A stretch of DNA of 64,000 nt from Streptomyces sp. TN58 (GTDB lineage: Bacteria; Actinomycetota; Actinomycetes; Streptomycetales; Streptomycetaceae), in NCBI RefSeq assembly GCF_001941845.1, contig NZ_CP018870.1, forward strand, positions 5,028,001 to 5,092,000, given 5' to 3'. Shown in pieces: positions 17,943 through 25,725 of the stretch. How positions within the stretch are numbered: position 1 is the first letter of the stretch; each line of letters begins with the position of its first letter. The notes under the pieces are model-generated. The model saw only the letters and a program-made list of their open reading frames with translations, did no database searches and had not been told where the DNA came from. The translations under genes were made by a program, and so were the position numbers.

Positions 17943-18044
17943 CCGGATTCCTCGGGACGAAGGGCCGGGCGGCGGACCATGACGCCGCATGGCCGGCATA
18001 TGGTGACATGGCAGACAGTCGACTCGGCCGTGCCACACCGCCCG

Positions 18045-18655
18045 CGCGGCCCCGCCGCTGCGACCCCGCCTGGCGCGCCCTGGCCTGCGCGACCCGTCCG
18101 TGTCCCCCGGCCTGCGCGACCCGTCCGGTGTGCCCCTGGCCCGCGCGGCCTCGCCGGCGCAACCTGGCGACGCACCCCGGGCCGTGCGACCCCGCCTGCG
18201 CGACCTGGCCGACGCACCCCCGCCCCGTGCGACCCGGCCTGCGCGACCCCGTCCGGTGGGCCCCGGCCCGTGCGGCCTCGCCGGCGCGGCCCGGCCGACG
18301 CACCCGGGCTGTGCGACCCCGCCTGCGCAACCTGGCTGACGCACCCCCGGCCCGGGCGACCCGCCTGCGCGACCGGCCTGCGCGACTCCGTCCGGTGGGC
18401 CCCGGCCCGTGCGGCCTCGCCGGCGCGGCCCGGCCGACGCACCCCGGGCCGTGCGACCTGGCCGACGCACCCCCGGCCCGGGCGACCCGCCTGCGCGACC
18501 CGTCCGTGTCCCCCGGCCCGGGCGACCGGCCTGCGCGACCGGCCTGCGCGACTCCGTCCGGTGGGCCCCGGCCCGCGCGGTCTCGCCGACGCACCCCGGG
18601 CCGTGCGACCCGGCCGATGTACCTCGGCCCGTGCGGCCCGGCCCGGCCCGTGCCT
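18045..18655. repeat. Imperfect long GC-rich tandem repeats, non-coding
   Basis: About 610 bp of degenerate repeats upstream of the GH6-like gene. The phrase GCCTGCGCGAC-CCGTCCGGTG starts at 18109, 18237, 18376 and 18542 (spacings 128, 139, 166 bp), and the stretch 18237-18305 reappears nearly unchanged at 18376-18444. Smaller units such as GACGCACCCCGG recur throughout. The spacings are not multiples of three and all frames stay open only because the sequence is nearly all G and C, so it is unlikely to encode protein. Confidence 0.85.
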
Positions 18656-18660
18656 GGCGG

Positions 18661-19656
18661 TCAGGCGGAGGCGTCCCCCGTCGTGAGGGCGATGGCCAGC
18701 GGGGTGCGTTCGTAGAGCACCTGGTGGCCGCGTCGGGCCGAGATCAGCAGGCCCGCCGCGTGCAGCACCCCCAGGTGCGCCGAGACGGTGGACGGGGCAA
18801 GGCCCAGGCGGAGCGCCAGCGCTGTGGTGGACGCCGGTTCCTCCAGCGCGCACAGCACGTCCGCCCGGCCCCGGCCCAGCAGCCGGGCCAGCGCGGTCGG
18901 TGTGTCCCCGCCCGCCGGGGACCACAGGGCGCCGACGCCGCGGGCCGGATAGACGACGGTCGGCTGCCACGGCGGGTCGAAGCCGCCCGCGATCCCCGGC
19001 CAGACGAAGGCGCTCGGCATGAGCAGCAGCCCCTGGCCGCCCAGGACGCGGTCGTGGTGGCTGGGCCGCTCGATGGTGAGGGTGAGCGAGGGCGCGTCCC
19101 AGGAGAGATCGGGGTGCAGGCCGTCGAAGAGCGAGTCCAGCCCGCCCGCGGCGAGGCGCCGCGTGTGGAAGAGGACGTCCGCCTCCAGCAGGGCCCTCAG
19201 CCGCGGCCAGTGCGGCTCGACCAGCACGGCCCAGGCCCGCTCCATCAGGTCCGCCAGCTCACGCACCGCCCGCGCCGGATCGGCCAGCAGGTACCGGCCC
19301 AGGTCGCTGTCGAGCGCACCCGGCGTACAGGCCAGAGACCTGCGCATGTCCTCGCGCGCGGCCTCCGGATCGGCCGCGCGGATCACCGCCAGCTCCTCCT
19401 CGAAGGAGACCCCCGGTCCGCTCGGCGGCGGGCAGACGAAGTCGGCGCTGTGCCCCCGGCGCGGCATCAGCAGCCACAGCGGCCGCAGGTCCAGCCCGTC
19501 GGCGGCGGCCCGGATCCGCCGGAGCCACGGCAGGTGGTAGCCCTGCCGGTCCGGGCGGCTCAGGGTCCGGACCGCCTCCTGCGTCTCCCACGCCGGCGAC
19601 AGCGCGAACCGGCACCGCAGCAGGTCCGCGTGCCCGAAACGGTGGTGCAGTCCCAC
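18661..19656 (-). CDS. ArsR-family (winged helix) transcriptional regulator
   Basis: 331-residue regulator with a large N-terminal domain of the DUF5937/ArsR-associated type and a C-terminal winged helix at about 250-325. The HTH reads TALARLLGRGRADVLCAL then STTALALRLGLAPSTVSAHL, followed by LGVLHAAGLLISARRG and a QVLYERT wing. The frame is open to 19752; GTG 19656 is preferred because GGAGG lies nine bases upstream. Divergent from an MFS exporter, which it probably controls. No metal-binding Cys cluster like that of classical ArsR is visible. Confidence 0.83.
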   Translation of the reverse strand: MGLHHRFGHADLLRCRFALSPAWETQEAVRTLSRPDRQGYHLPWLRRIRAAADGLDLRPLWLLMPRRGHSADFVCPPPSGPGVSFEEELAVIRAADPEAAREDMRRSLACTPGALDSDLGRYLLADPARAVRELADLMERAWAVLVEPHWPRLRALLEADVLFHTRRLAAGGLDSLFDGLHPDLSWDAPSLTLTIERPSHHDRVLGGQGLLLMPSAFVWPGIAGGFDPPWQPTVVYPARGVGALWSPAGGDTPTALARLLGRGRADVLCALEEPASTTALALRLGLAPSTVSAHLGVLHAAGLLISARRGHQVLYERTPLAIALTTGDASA

Positions 19657-19689
19657 GCCCAGCCCCCTCCGCGGACCGTGCCGCCCGAC

Positions 19690-19707
19690 ATTCGTTCCAG
19701 GCCGAAT
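19690..19707. promoter_or_regulatory. Candidate operator between ArsR-like and MFS genes
   Basis: Inverted repeat ATTCG-N8-CGAAT in the 89-bp divergent intergenic region. Its size suits an ArsR-type winged-helix dimer and it is the only clear dyad there. TAGGCC at 19725 could be the MFS -10. Confidence 0.4.
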
Positions 19708-19745
19708 CTCTACGCCGGCCAGCCTAGGCCCCCCACGCTGCCCCC

Positions 19746-20999
19746 ATGCCAACCGTCACCCCGGCCGCGGCCGAAGCGGGCTCCGCCGGCTACCGCACCG
19801 TCCTGCGCACCCCCGAGTTCCCCGCCGTCTTCGCCGCGCACCTGATGTCCGTACTCGGCCTGGTCGTCGCAGAGATCTCCCTCTCCGTCCTCGTCTACCG
19901 CCTCACCGGCTCGCCCCTGATGAGCGCGCTCACCTTCGCGCTCGGCTTCCTCCCCTACGCCCTGGGCGGCACCCTGCTCGCCGGGCTCGCCGACCGCCTC
20001 CCCGCCCGGCGGGTGCTCGTCACGTGCGACCTCCTCTGCGCAGCCTGCGCCGCCGCCATGGCGCTGCCCGCGACCCCCGTCGCCGCCCTCCTCGTCCTGC
20101 GCTGCGCGCTGGCCTTCGTCGCACCCCTCTTCCAGGGCACGCGCAACGCCTCCCTCCCCGACATCCTCGGCTCCGGCGAGGCCTACGTCCTGGGCCGCTC
20201 GCTGCTGCGCATGGTCGCCCAGAGCGCCCAGCTCATCGGCTTCGGCCTCGGCGGGCTGCTGCTCACCGTGCTCGCCCCGCGCGGCGCCATCGCCCTGACC
20301 GCCGCCGGCTTCCTCGGCTCGGCCGTCCTGCTGCGGCTCGGCACCCGCGCCCGTCCCGTGCGGACGACCGTCCGCACCTCACCGCTCGCCGGGATGCGGG
20401 CCGTCCTGGGACGGCGCCGACTGCGGGCGCTCACCCTGCTGTTCTGGCTGCCGCCCGTCTTCCTCGTCGTACCCGAGGCGCTGCTCGCCGCGTACGCCGA
20501 CGGCATCGGCGCCGGGACCGCCGCGCTCGGACTGATGATGTGCGCCATGCCCGTCGGCACCGTCGCCGGTGAGCTCTGGGCGGGCTCCGCGCTGAGCGCC
20601 CGGACCCGCTCGCGGCTCGTCGCCCCGCTGGCCGCCGCCGGCCTGCTGCCCTTCCTCCTGTACGCGGGCCGGCCGGGCGTGCCCCTGGCCCTGCTCGCGC
20701 TGCTGCTCGCCGGGCTGGCCCACGCCCACACCCTGGGGCTCGACCAGTGGTACGTGGAGGCCGTCCCCGACGAGCTGCGCGGCCGGGCGATGACCCTGCT
20801 CGGCACCGGCCTGATGACCCTCCAGGGAGTCGGCATGGCCCTGGCGGGCCTCGCCGCCGAGTTCTTCCCGGTGCACGTGGTCGTCACCGGGTCCGGGGTG
20901 CTCGGCACCGCCGTCGTGCTGGCGCTCCTGGCCGAACTGCGGTCCGCCGTCCGGCAGGAGGAGCGACTGAGGGGTGAGACGGCCCGCGCAGGGAAGTGA
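19746..20999 (+). CDS. MFS transporter
   Basis: Major facilitator superfamily membrane protein, 417 residues, with about twelve hydrophobic segments. The loop after helix 2 reads GGTLLAGLADRLPARRVLV, close to the MFS motif A (GxLaDrxGrr). It opens TVLRTPEFPAVFAAHLMSVLG, here residues 18-38, typical of the TMS-TMF-type drug efflux subgroup in actinobacteria. Divergent from the ArsR-like regulator, suggesting inducible efflux. The ATG at 19746 has no strong Shine-Dalgarno. Substrate unknown; antibiotic or dye export is an inference. Confidence 0.87.
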   Translation: MPTVTPAAAEAGSAGYRTVLRTPEFPAVFAAHLMSVLGLVVAEISLSVLVYRLTGSPLMSALTFALGFLPYALGGTLLAGLADRLPARRVLVTCDLLCAACAAAMALPATPVAALLVLRCALAFVAPLFQGTRNASLPDILGSGEAYVLGRSLLRMVAQSAQLIGFGLGGLLLTVLAPRGAIALTAAGFLGSAVLLRLGTRARPVRTTVRTSPLAGMRAVLGRRRLRALTLLFWLPPVFLVVPEALLAAYADGIGAGTAALGLMMCAMPVGTVAGELWAGSALSARTRSRLVAPLAAAGLLPFLLYAGRPGVPLALLALLLAGLAHAHTLGLDQWYVEAVPDELRGRAMTLLGTGLMTLQGVGMALAGLAAEFFPVHVVVTGSGVLGTAVVLALLAELRSAVRQEERLRGETARAGK

Positions 21000-21007
21000 C
21001 CTCCCGG

Positions 21008-21023
21008 TAGGGTCGGAAGCGTG
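21008..21023 (+). promoter_or_regulatory. Putative leaderless promoter of the second MarR gene
   Basis: TAGGGT at 21008-21013, seven bases, then the GTG start at 21021. GGAAG right against the start codon is too close to serve as a ribosome binding site. No clear -35. Confidence 0.4.
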
Positions 21024-21530
21024 CCCAAGCCGCTCAGCCTTCCCTTCGACCCCATCGCCCGCGCCGACGAGCTCTGGCAGCAGCGGTGGGGGCCCGTGCC
21101 CTCGATGGCCGCGATCACCTCGATCATGCGCGCCCACCAGATCCTGCTCGGCGAGGTCGACGCGGTCGTCAAGCCGTACGGGCTGACCTTCGCGCGCTAC
21201 GAGGCCCTGGTGCTGCTCACCTTCTCCAAGGCGGGCGAACTGCCGATGTCGAAGATCGGCGAGCGGCTGATGGTCCACCCGACGTCGGTGACCAACACCG
21301 TGGACCGGCTGGTGAAGGCCGGGCTCGTCGCCAAGCGGCCCAACCCCAACGACGGCCGCGGCACCCTCGCCTCCATCACCGAGAAGGGCCGGGAGGTCGT
21401 CGAGGCCGCCACGAAGGACCTGATGGCCGTCGACTTCGGCCTGGGCGCCTACGACGCCGAGGAGTGCGGGGAGATCTTCGCCCTGCTCCGTCCGCTGCGG
21501 GTGGCCGCCGCGGACTTCGAGGAGTCCTGA
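21021..21530 (+). CDS. MarR-family transcriptional regulator
   Basis: 169 residues with a winged helix at about 60-135: MSKIGERLMVHPTSVTNTV is the HTH and NDGRG the wing. An N-terminal extension (PFDPIARADELWQQRWG) is typical of a MarR subgroup found beside acyl-CoA mutase genes in Streptomyces. GTG 21021, probably leaderless. It sits 21 bp after the MFS gene and upstream of DUF3817 and icmA on the same strand. By remembered order it could match S. coelicolor SCO5413. It is one candidate for the protein that binds the icmA palindrome. Confidence 0.88.
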   Translation: MPKPLSLPFDPIARADELWQQRWGPVPSMAAITSIMRAHQILLGEVDAVVKPYGLTFARYEALVLLTFSKAGELPMSKIGERLMVHPTSVTNTVDRLVKAGLVAKRPNPNDGRGTLASITEKGREVVEAATKDLMAVDFGLGAYDAEECGEIFALLRPLRVAAADFEES

Positions 21531-21593
21531 GGGTCCCTCCGCAGGCCGTCTCCCGATCCCGGGGCCGCGTCAAGATCGAGCAAAACGGACGGT

Positions 21594-21607
21594 TAGGCTC
21601 GTCCGCA
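21594..21607 (+). promoter_or_regulatory. Putative leaderless promoter of second DUF3817 gene
   Basis: TAGGCT (21594-21599) ends seven bases before the ATG. GTCAAGATC at 21569-21577 lies in the -35 area and also occurs at 13953-13961 upstream of the other DUF3817 gene. Confidence 0.45.
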
Positions 21608-21936
21608 TGAAACGAAGCGTGCTGACCCGCTACCGCGTCATGGCCTACGTGACCGCGGTCATGCTCCTGATCCTCTGTGCCTGCATGGTGGCGAAGTACG
21701 GCTTCGACACCGGTGCCGACCTCACCTTCGTGGTGTCGCAGACGCACGGTGTGCTCTTCATGATCTACCTCGTCTTCGCCTTCGACCTGGGCTCCAAGGC
21801 GAAGTGGCCCTTCGGGAAGCTGCTCTGGGTGCTCGTGTCGGGCACGATTCCGCTGGCCGCCTTCTTCGTCGAGCGGGGGATCCGCGCCGAGGTGGAGCCG
21901 CTGATCAGCGACCCGCTGGCGACCGCCAAGGCCTGA
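21607..21936 (+). CDS. DUF3817 small integral membrane protein (second copy)
   Basis: 109 residues with three predicted transmembrane segments (about 12-32, 40-62, 70-90) and the motif QTHGVLFMIYLVFAFDLG then SKAKWPFGKLLWVLV that defines DUF3817. Paralogue of the protein at 14019-14366, about 35% identical by eye over the core. It lies between a MarR regulator and icmA, each apparently with its own promoter. No Shine-Dalgarno, consistent with a leaderless message. Function unknown; a link to acyl-CoA or precursor metabolism is only positional. Confidence 0.83.
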   Translation: MKRSVLTRYRVMAYVTAVMLLILCACMVAKYGFDTGADLTFVVSQTHGVLFMIYLVFAFDLGSKAKWPFGKLLWVLVSGTIPLAAFFVERGIRAEVEPLISDPLATAKA

Positions 21937-21957
21937 CGACGAGGCGAGCGTCACGCA

Positions 21958-21982
21958 CCCCCGGGACGACTCCCGGGGGTTT
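21958..21982 (+). terminator. Rho-independent-type terminator
   Basis: Perfect 9-bp stem CCCCCGGGA/TCCCGGGGG with a 4-nt loop and TTT, separating the DUF3817 gene from the icmA promoter. Confidence 0.75.
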
Positions 21983-21986
21983 CCCA

Positions 21987-22024
21987 TCGACATTTACTAG
22001 GACGTCCTAGTAAATTCGTGGGTA
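21987..22024 (+). promoter_or_regulatory. icmA leaderless promoter filled by a 24-bp perfect palindrome
   Basis: A perfect 24-bp palindrome at 21992-22015 (half site ATTTACTAGGAC) occupies the spacer between a -35-like TCGACA (21987-21992) and a -10-like TAAATT (22011-22016), 18 bp apart. TAAATT ends seven bases before ATG 22024. A dimeric repressor bound here would cover both promoter elements. Candidate binders are the neighbouring MarR (21021) and TetR (24478) proteins. Confidence 0.7.
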
Positions 22025-23724
22025 TGGACGCTGACGCCATCGAGGAGGGCCGCCGCCGCTGGCAGGCCCGTTATGACAAGGCCCGCAAGCGCGAGGCGGA
22101 CTTCACCACGCTCTCCGGGGACGAGGTCGAACCGGTCTACGGGCCCCGGCCCGGAGACACCTACGAGGGCTTCGAGCGGATCGGCTGGCCGGGGGAGTAC
22201 CCGTACACGCGCGGCCTGCACGCCACCGGCTACCGCGGCCGGACCTGGACCATCCGCCAGTTCGCCGGCTTCGGAAACGCCGAGCAGACGAACGAGCGCT
22301 ACAAGATGATCCTGGCCGCCGGCGGCGGGGGGCTCTCCGTCGCCTTCGACATGCCGACCCTCATGGGGCGCGACTCCGACGACCCCCGCTCGCTCGGCGA
22401 GGTCGGCCACTGCGGCGTCGCCATCGACTCCGCCGCCGACATGGAGGTCCTCTTCAAGGACATCCCCCTCGGCGACGTCACGACCTCCATGACCATCTCG
22501 GGCCCCGCCGTGCCCGCCTTCTGCATGTACCTCGTCGCCGCCGAGCGCCAGGGCGTCGATCCCGCCGTCCTGAACGGCACGCTCCAGACGGACATCTTCA
22601 AGGAGTACATCGCCCAGAAGGAGTGGCTCTTCGAACCCGAGCCGCACCTGCGCCTCATCGGCGACCTCATGGAGTACTGCGCGAAGGGCATCCCGGCCTA
22701 CAAGCCGCTGTCCGTCTCCGGCTACCACATCCGCGAGGCCGGGGCCACGGCCGCGCAGGAGCTCGCATACACCCTCGCCGACGGCTTCGGCTACGTGGAG
22801 CTGGGGCTCTCCCGCGGCCTGGACGTGGACCACTTCGCCTCGGGCCTGTCCTTCTTCTTCGACGCGCACCTCGACTTCTTCGAGGAGATCGCCAAGTTCC
22901 GCGCGGCCCGCCGGATCTGGGCGCGCTGGATGAAGGAGGTCTACGGCGCCAAGAGCGAGAAGTCCATGTGGCTGCGCTTCCACACCCAGACCGCCGGCGT
23001 CTCCCTCACCGCGCAGCAGCCGTACAACAACGTCGTACGCACCGCGGTGGAGGCCCTGGCGGCCGTCCTCGGCGGCACCAACTCGCTGCACACCAACGCC
23101 CTCGACGAGACCCTCGCGCTGCCGAGCGAGCAGGCGGCCGAGATCGCCCTGCGCACGCAGCAGGTGCTCATGGAGGAGACCGGCGTCGCCAACGTGGCGG
23201 ACCCGCTGGGCGGCTCCTGGTACGTGGAGCAGCTCACCGACCGCATCGAGGCCGACGCCGAGAGGATCTTCGAGCAGATCAAGGAGCGCGGTCTGCGCGC
23301 CCACCCGGACGGCCGGCACCCCATCGGGCCGATCACCTCGGGCATCCTGCGCGGCATCGAGGACGGCTGGTTCACCGGCGAGATCGCCGAGTCGGCCTTC
23401 CAGTACCAGCGGTCGCTGGAGAAGGGCGACAAGCGGGTCGTCGGCGTCAACGTCCACCACGGTTCGGTCACCGGCGACCTGGAGATCCTGCGCGTCAGCC
23501 ACGAGGTGGAGCGCGAGCAGGTCCGCGTGCTCGCCGACCGCAAGGGCCGCCGCGACGACGCCAAGGTCGCGGCCTCCCTGAAGGCCATGCTCGACGCCGC
23601 CCGCGACGGGTCGAACATGATCCCCGCCATGCTGGACGCGGTGCGCGCGGAGGCGACGCTGGGCGAGATCTGCAACACGTTGCGCGACGAGTGGGGCGTC
23701 TACACCGAGCCCCCGGGCTTCTGA
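22024..23724 (+). CDS. icmA: Isobutyryl-CoA mutase large subunit
   Basis: B12-dependent isomerase interconverting isobutyryl-CoA and n-butyryl-CoA, linking valine catabolism and butyrate to polyketide precursors. The 566 residues correspond to the catalytic TIM barrel only; the cobalamin-binding domain is on a separate small subunit not in this window. Specificity residues are those of isobutyryl-CoA mutase: Phe80 (RQFAGF) and Gln198 (YIAQKEW), where methylmalonyl-CoA mutase has Tyr and Arg. Numbering from ATG 22024 matches published IcmA numbering, favouring it over GTG 22018. The start is leaderless and under a strong palindrome. Confidence 0.93.
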   Translation: MDADAIEEGRRRWQARYDKARKREADFTTLSGDEVEPVYGPRPGDTYEGFERIGWPGEYPYTRGLHATGYRGRTWTIRQFAGFGNAEQTNERYKMILAAGGGGLSVAFDMPTLMGRDSDDPRSLGEVGHCGVAIDSAADMEVLFKDIPLGDVTTSMTISGPAVPAFCMYLVAAERQGVDPAVLNGTLQTDIFKEYIAQKEWLFEPEPHLRLIGDLMEYCAKGIPAYKPLSVSGYHIREAGATAAQELAYTLADGFGYVELGLSRGLDVDHFASGLSFFFDAHLDFFEEIAKFRAARRIWARWMKEVYGAKSEKSMWLRFHTQTAGVSLTAQQPYNNVVRTAVEALAAVLGGTNSLHTNALDETLALPSEQAAEIALRTQQVLMEETGVANVADPLGGSWYVEQLTDRIEADAERIFEQIKERGLRAHPDGRHPIGPITSGILRGIEDGWFTGEIAESAFQYQRSLEKGDKRVVGVNVHHGSVTGDLEILRVSHEVEREQVRVLADRKGRRDDAKVAASLKAMLDAARDGSNMIPAMLDAVRAEATLGEICNTLRDEWGVYTEPPGF

Positions 23725-23759
23725 GCCCGGAGACCCCCGAGACCCCCGGTCCGCGCCGG

Positions 23760-23807
23760 AAGGCCGGTCGTGCCACCCCGCTCACCGCGGCGACACGGCC
23801 GGCCTTT
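23760..23807. terminator. Bidirectional terminator between icmA and TetR gene
   Basis: Stem AAGGCCGGTCGTG pairs, with one mismatch, with CACGGCCGGCCTTT across a 21-nt loop. It ends in TTT on the plus strand and A-rich on the other, between convergent genes. Confidence 0.65.
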
Positions 23808-23854
23808 CCGCGTGCGGGTCCGGGGCCGGCGGCCCGTGACCGCGGCGGCGGGGC

Positions 23855-24478
23855 TCAGGCGGCGGCGGACGGACCGCGGAGGCCGTGCATCAGCAGCGCG
23901 GTGAAGGCGGACACCCAGAGCTCGTCCACCGGTTCGGAGCTGACCAGCGCGCGGTGCACGACGGTGCCCGCGATCACGTCGAAGATCAGGTCGGTGGTGC
24001 GCCCTGCAAGGAACTCGTCCTCCTCGTAGGGGAGTTCGCCGCGGGCCTGAGCCCGTTCGCGGCCCAGTACGACGAGACGTTTCTGCCGGTCGACGATCGC
24101 CGACCGGATCCGGTCACGCAGGGCCTCGTCCCGGGTCGACTCCGAGACGACCGCCATCAGGGCCGTACGGGCCTCCGGGCGCCGCAGCAGCTCCGCGAAG
24201 CGCAGGACCACGTACTCGATGTCGGCTTCCAGGGAGCCCCGGTCCGGCAGTTCGAGGGAGTCGAAGAGCTCCGCGACGGCGTCCACGACCAGCTCGCTCT
24301 TGCCGGCCCAGCGCCGGTACAGGGTGGTCTTCGCGACGCCGGCACGGGCCGAGACGTCGCCCATCGTCAGCTTCGACCAGCCCAGCTCGACCAGCGCGTC
24401 CCGGGTGGCGGCGAGGATGGCGGCGTCCGCGGCCGCGCTGCGGGGGCGACCGGTGCGGCCGGGACTGGGGTTGCGCAT
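23855..24478 (-). CDS. TetR-family transcriptional regulator
   Basis: 207 residues with HTH LTMGDVSARAGVAKTTLYRRW at about 37-57 and a C-terminal alpha-helical domain of the TetR_C_16-like type. The frame also offers ATG 24490, but TATGGT lies exactly seven bases before ATG 24478, so a leaderless start there is preferred. Convergent with icmA and divergent from the thioredoxin-TPR gene. A 9-bp-arm palindrome at 24566-24588 in its upstream region is the likely operator. Ligand unknown. Confidence 0.87.
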   Translation of the reverse strand: MRNPSPGRTGRPRSAAADAAILAATRDALVELGWSKLTMGDVSARAGVAKTTLYRRWAGKSELVVDAVAELFDSLELPDRGSLEADIEYVVLRFAELLRRPEARTALMAVVSESTRDEALRDRIRSAIVDRQKRLVVLGRERAQARGELPYEEDEFLAGRTTDLIFDVIAGTVVHRALVSSEPVDELWVSAFTALLMHGLRGPSAAA

Positions 24479-24565
24479 GGCCGAGACCATACCCGCCGGT
24501 AGCCGAACGGGACTCTGTGGTTCAGATCACGGGCGCCGCGGGGGCGCGCAAAGCCCGCGGGGGAG

Positions 24566-24588
24566 TTACGCTACGGCTCGTAGCGTAA
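24566..24588. promoter_or_regulatory. Palindromic operator TTACGCTAC-N5-GTAGCGTAA
   Basis: Perfect 9-bp arms around a 5-bp centre, 88 bp upstream of the TetR start and 139 bp upstream of the divergent thioredoxin-TPR gene. Size and symmetry suit a TetR dimer. Confidence 0.6.
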
Positions 24589-24726
24589 GAGCGACAACCA
24601 CGCGAAGAGCTACAGGCGCCAGGTGGGGACCGGGCGCCGCCAGCAACACGATCGCGACGGTACGGCCGCACGGCCGATTCCGGCGATCTTTTTCGTCGGC
24701 GCGCGCACACGGGGGAGGATGTACGC

Positions 24727-25725
24727 ATGCAGCCCAGAAACATGTCCATGAGCGGCGTCGTCGACCTCGCCGCGGTGAAGGCGGCCGGCGAGGCCAAGGC
24801 CAAGGCCGAGCAGGCCCGAGCCGAGGCGGCGCGCCAGGCGAGTCAGGGCGGCGGGTCCGGCCCGTCCGCCGGCGCCGTTCCGCCGTCCGCGCTCGTCGTC
24901 GACGTAGACGAGGCCGGCTTCGAACGTGATGTGCTCCAGCTCTCGGCGGAAGTCCCGGTGGTCCTGGACTTCTGGGCCGAGTGGTGTCAGCCGTGCAAGC
25001 AGCTCAGCCCGCTCCTGGAGCGCCTGGTCACCGAGGCCAACGGCCGCCTCGTGCTGGCCAAGGTGGACGTCGACGCCAACCAGATGCTGATGCAGCAGTT
25101 CCAGATCCAGGGCATCCCGGCGGTCTTCGCCGTGGTCGCCGGTCAGGTGCTGCCCCTCTTCCAGGGCGTCGCGCCCGAGCAGCAGATCCGTGAAACCCTC
25201 GCCCAGCTGGTCCAGGTCGCCGAGGAGCGCTTCGGGATCATCGGGATCGAGGTGGACCCGAACGCCGAGGGGGCCGCCGGGCCCGCCGAGGCCGAGGCTC
25301 CGGCCGGTCCGCACGACGCGCTGCTGGAGGCGGCCGTCGTCGCACTGGACGCCGGCGACCTGGGCGGCGCCGTGCAGGCGTACAAGAACGTACTCGCGGA
25401 CGACCCGGGCAACACCGAGGCCAAGCTGGGTCTCGCCCAGGCCGAGCTCCTCGCCCGGGTCCAGCACATGAACCCGCAGGAGGTGCGCACCGCCGCGGCC
25501 GAGAAGCCGCGCGACCCGGCGGCGCAGATCGCCGCGGCCGACCTGGACCTGGTTGGCGGTCACGTGGAGGACGCCTTCGGCCGTCTGGTGGACACCGTGA
25601 AGGTCACGTTCGGTGACGATCGGGATGCGGTGCGGCTGCGGCTGCTGGAACTGTTCGAGGTCATCGGCGCCGACGACCCGAGGGTCTCGGCGGCGCGGAC
25701 GGCGTTGGCGCGCGTGCTCTTCTAG
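24727..25725 (+). CDS. ybbN: Thioredoxin-TPR co-chaperone (YbbN/CnoX type)
   Basis: 332-residue cytoplasmic protein. The N-terminal 50 residues are a charged helix with a Gly/Ser linker; then comes a thioredoxin fold (about 55-165) with redox motif WCQPC (Cys87, Cys90) and cis-Pro in QGIPAVF; then TPR-like helices (210-332) such as ALLEAAVVALDAGDLGGAVQAY, here residues 199-220. This is the YbbN/CnoX arrangement, linked to protection of proteins from oxidation and hand-over to chaperones. The ATG at 24727 has GGGAGG eight bases upstream. Divergent from the TetR regulator. Confidence 0.88.
   Translation: MQPRNMSMSGVVDLAAVKAAGEAKAKAEQARAEAARQASQGGGSGPSAGAVPPSALVVDVDEAGFERDVLQLSAEVPVVLDFWAEWCQPCKQLSPLLERLVTEANGRLVLAKVDVDANQMLMQQFQIQGIPAVFAVVAGQVLPLFQGVAPEQQIRETLAQLVQVAEERFGIIGIEVDPNAEGAAGPAEAEAPAGPHDALLEAAVVALDAGDLGGAVQAYKNVLADDPGNTEAKLGLAQAELLARVQHMNPQEVRTAAAEKPRDPAAQIAAADLDLVGGHVEDAFGRLVDTVKVTFGDDRDAVRLRLLELFEVIGADDPRVSAARTALARVLF

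Noticed and set aside
16627..18970. Long frames through the repeat array on both strands
   Set aside because: Repeat spacings are not multiples of three, the products are Arg/Pro/Gly/Ala strings, and the frames run into the real GH6-like and ArsR-like genes.
22018..22023. GTG 22018 as the icmA start
   Set aside because: It would put the start codon three bases after the palindrome and shift the Phe80/Gln198 numbering by two; ATG 22024 fits both the -10 spacing and the family.
23855..24478. This TetR gene as the certain regulator of icmA
   Set aside because: Its own upstream palindrome (TTACGCTAC...) does not resemble the icmA palindrome (TACTAGGAC...), so the link is not supported by sequence.
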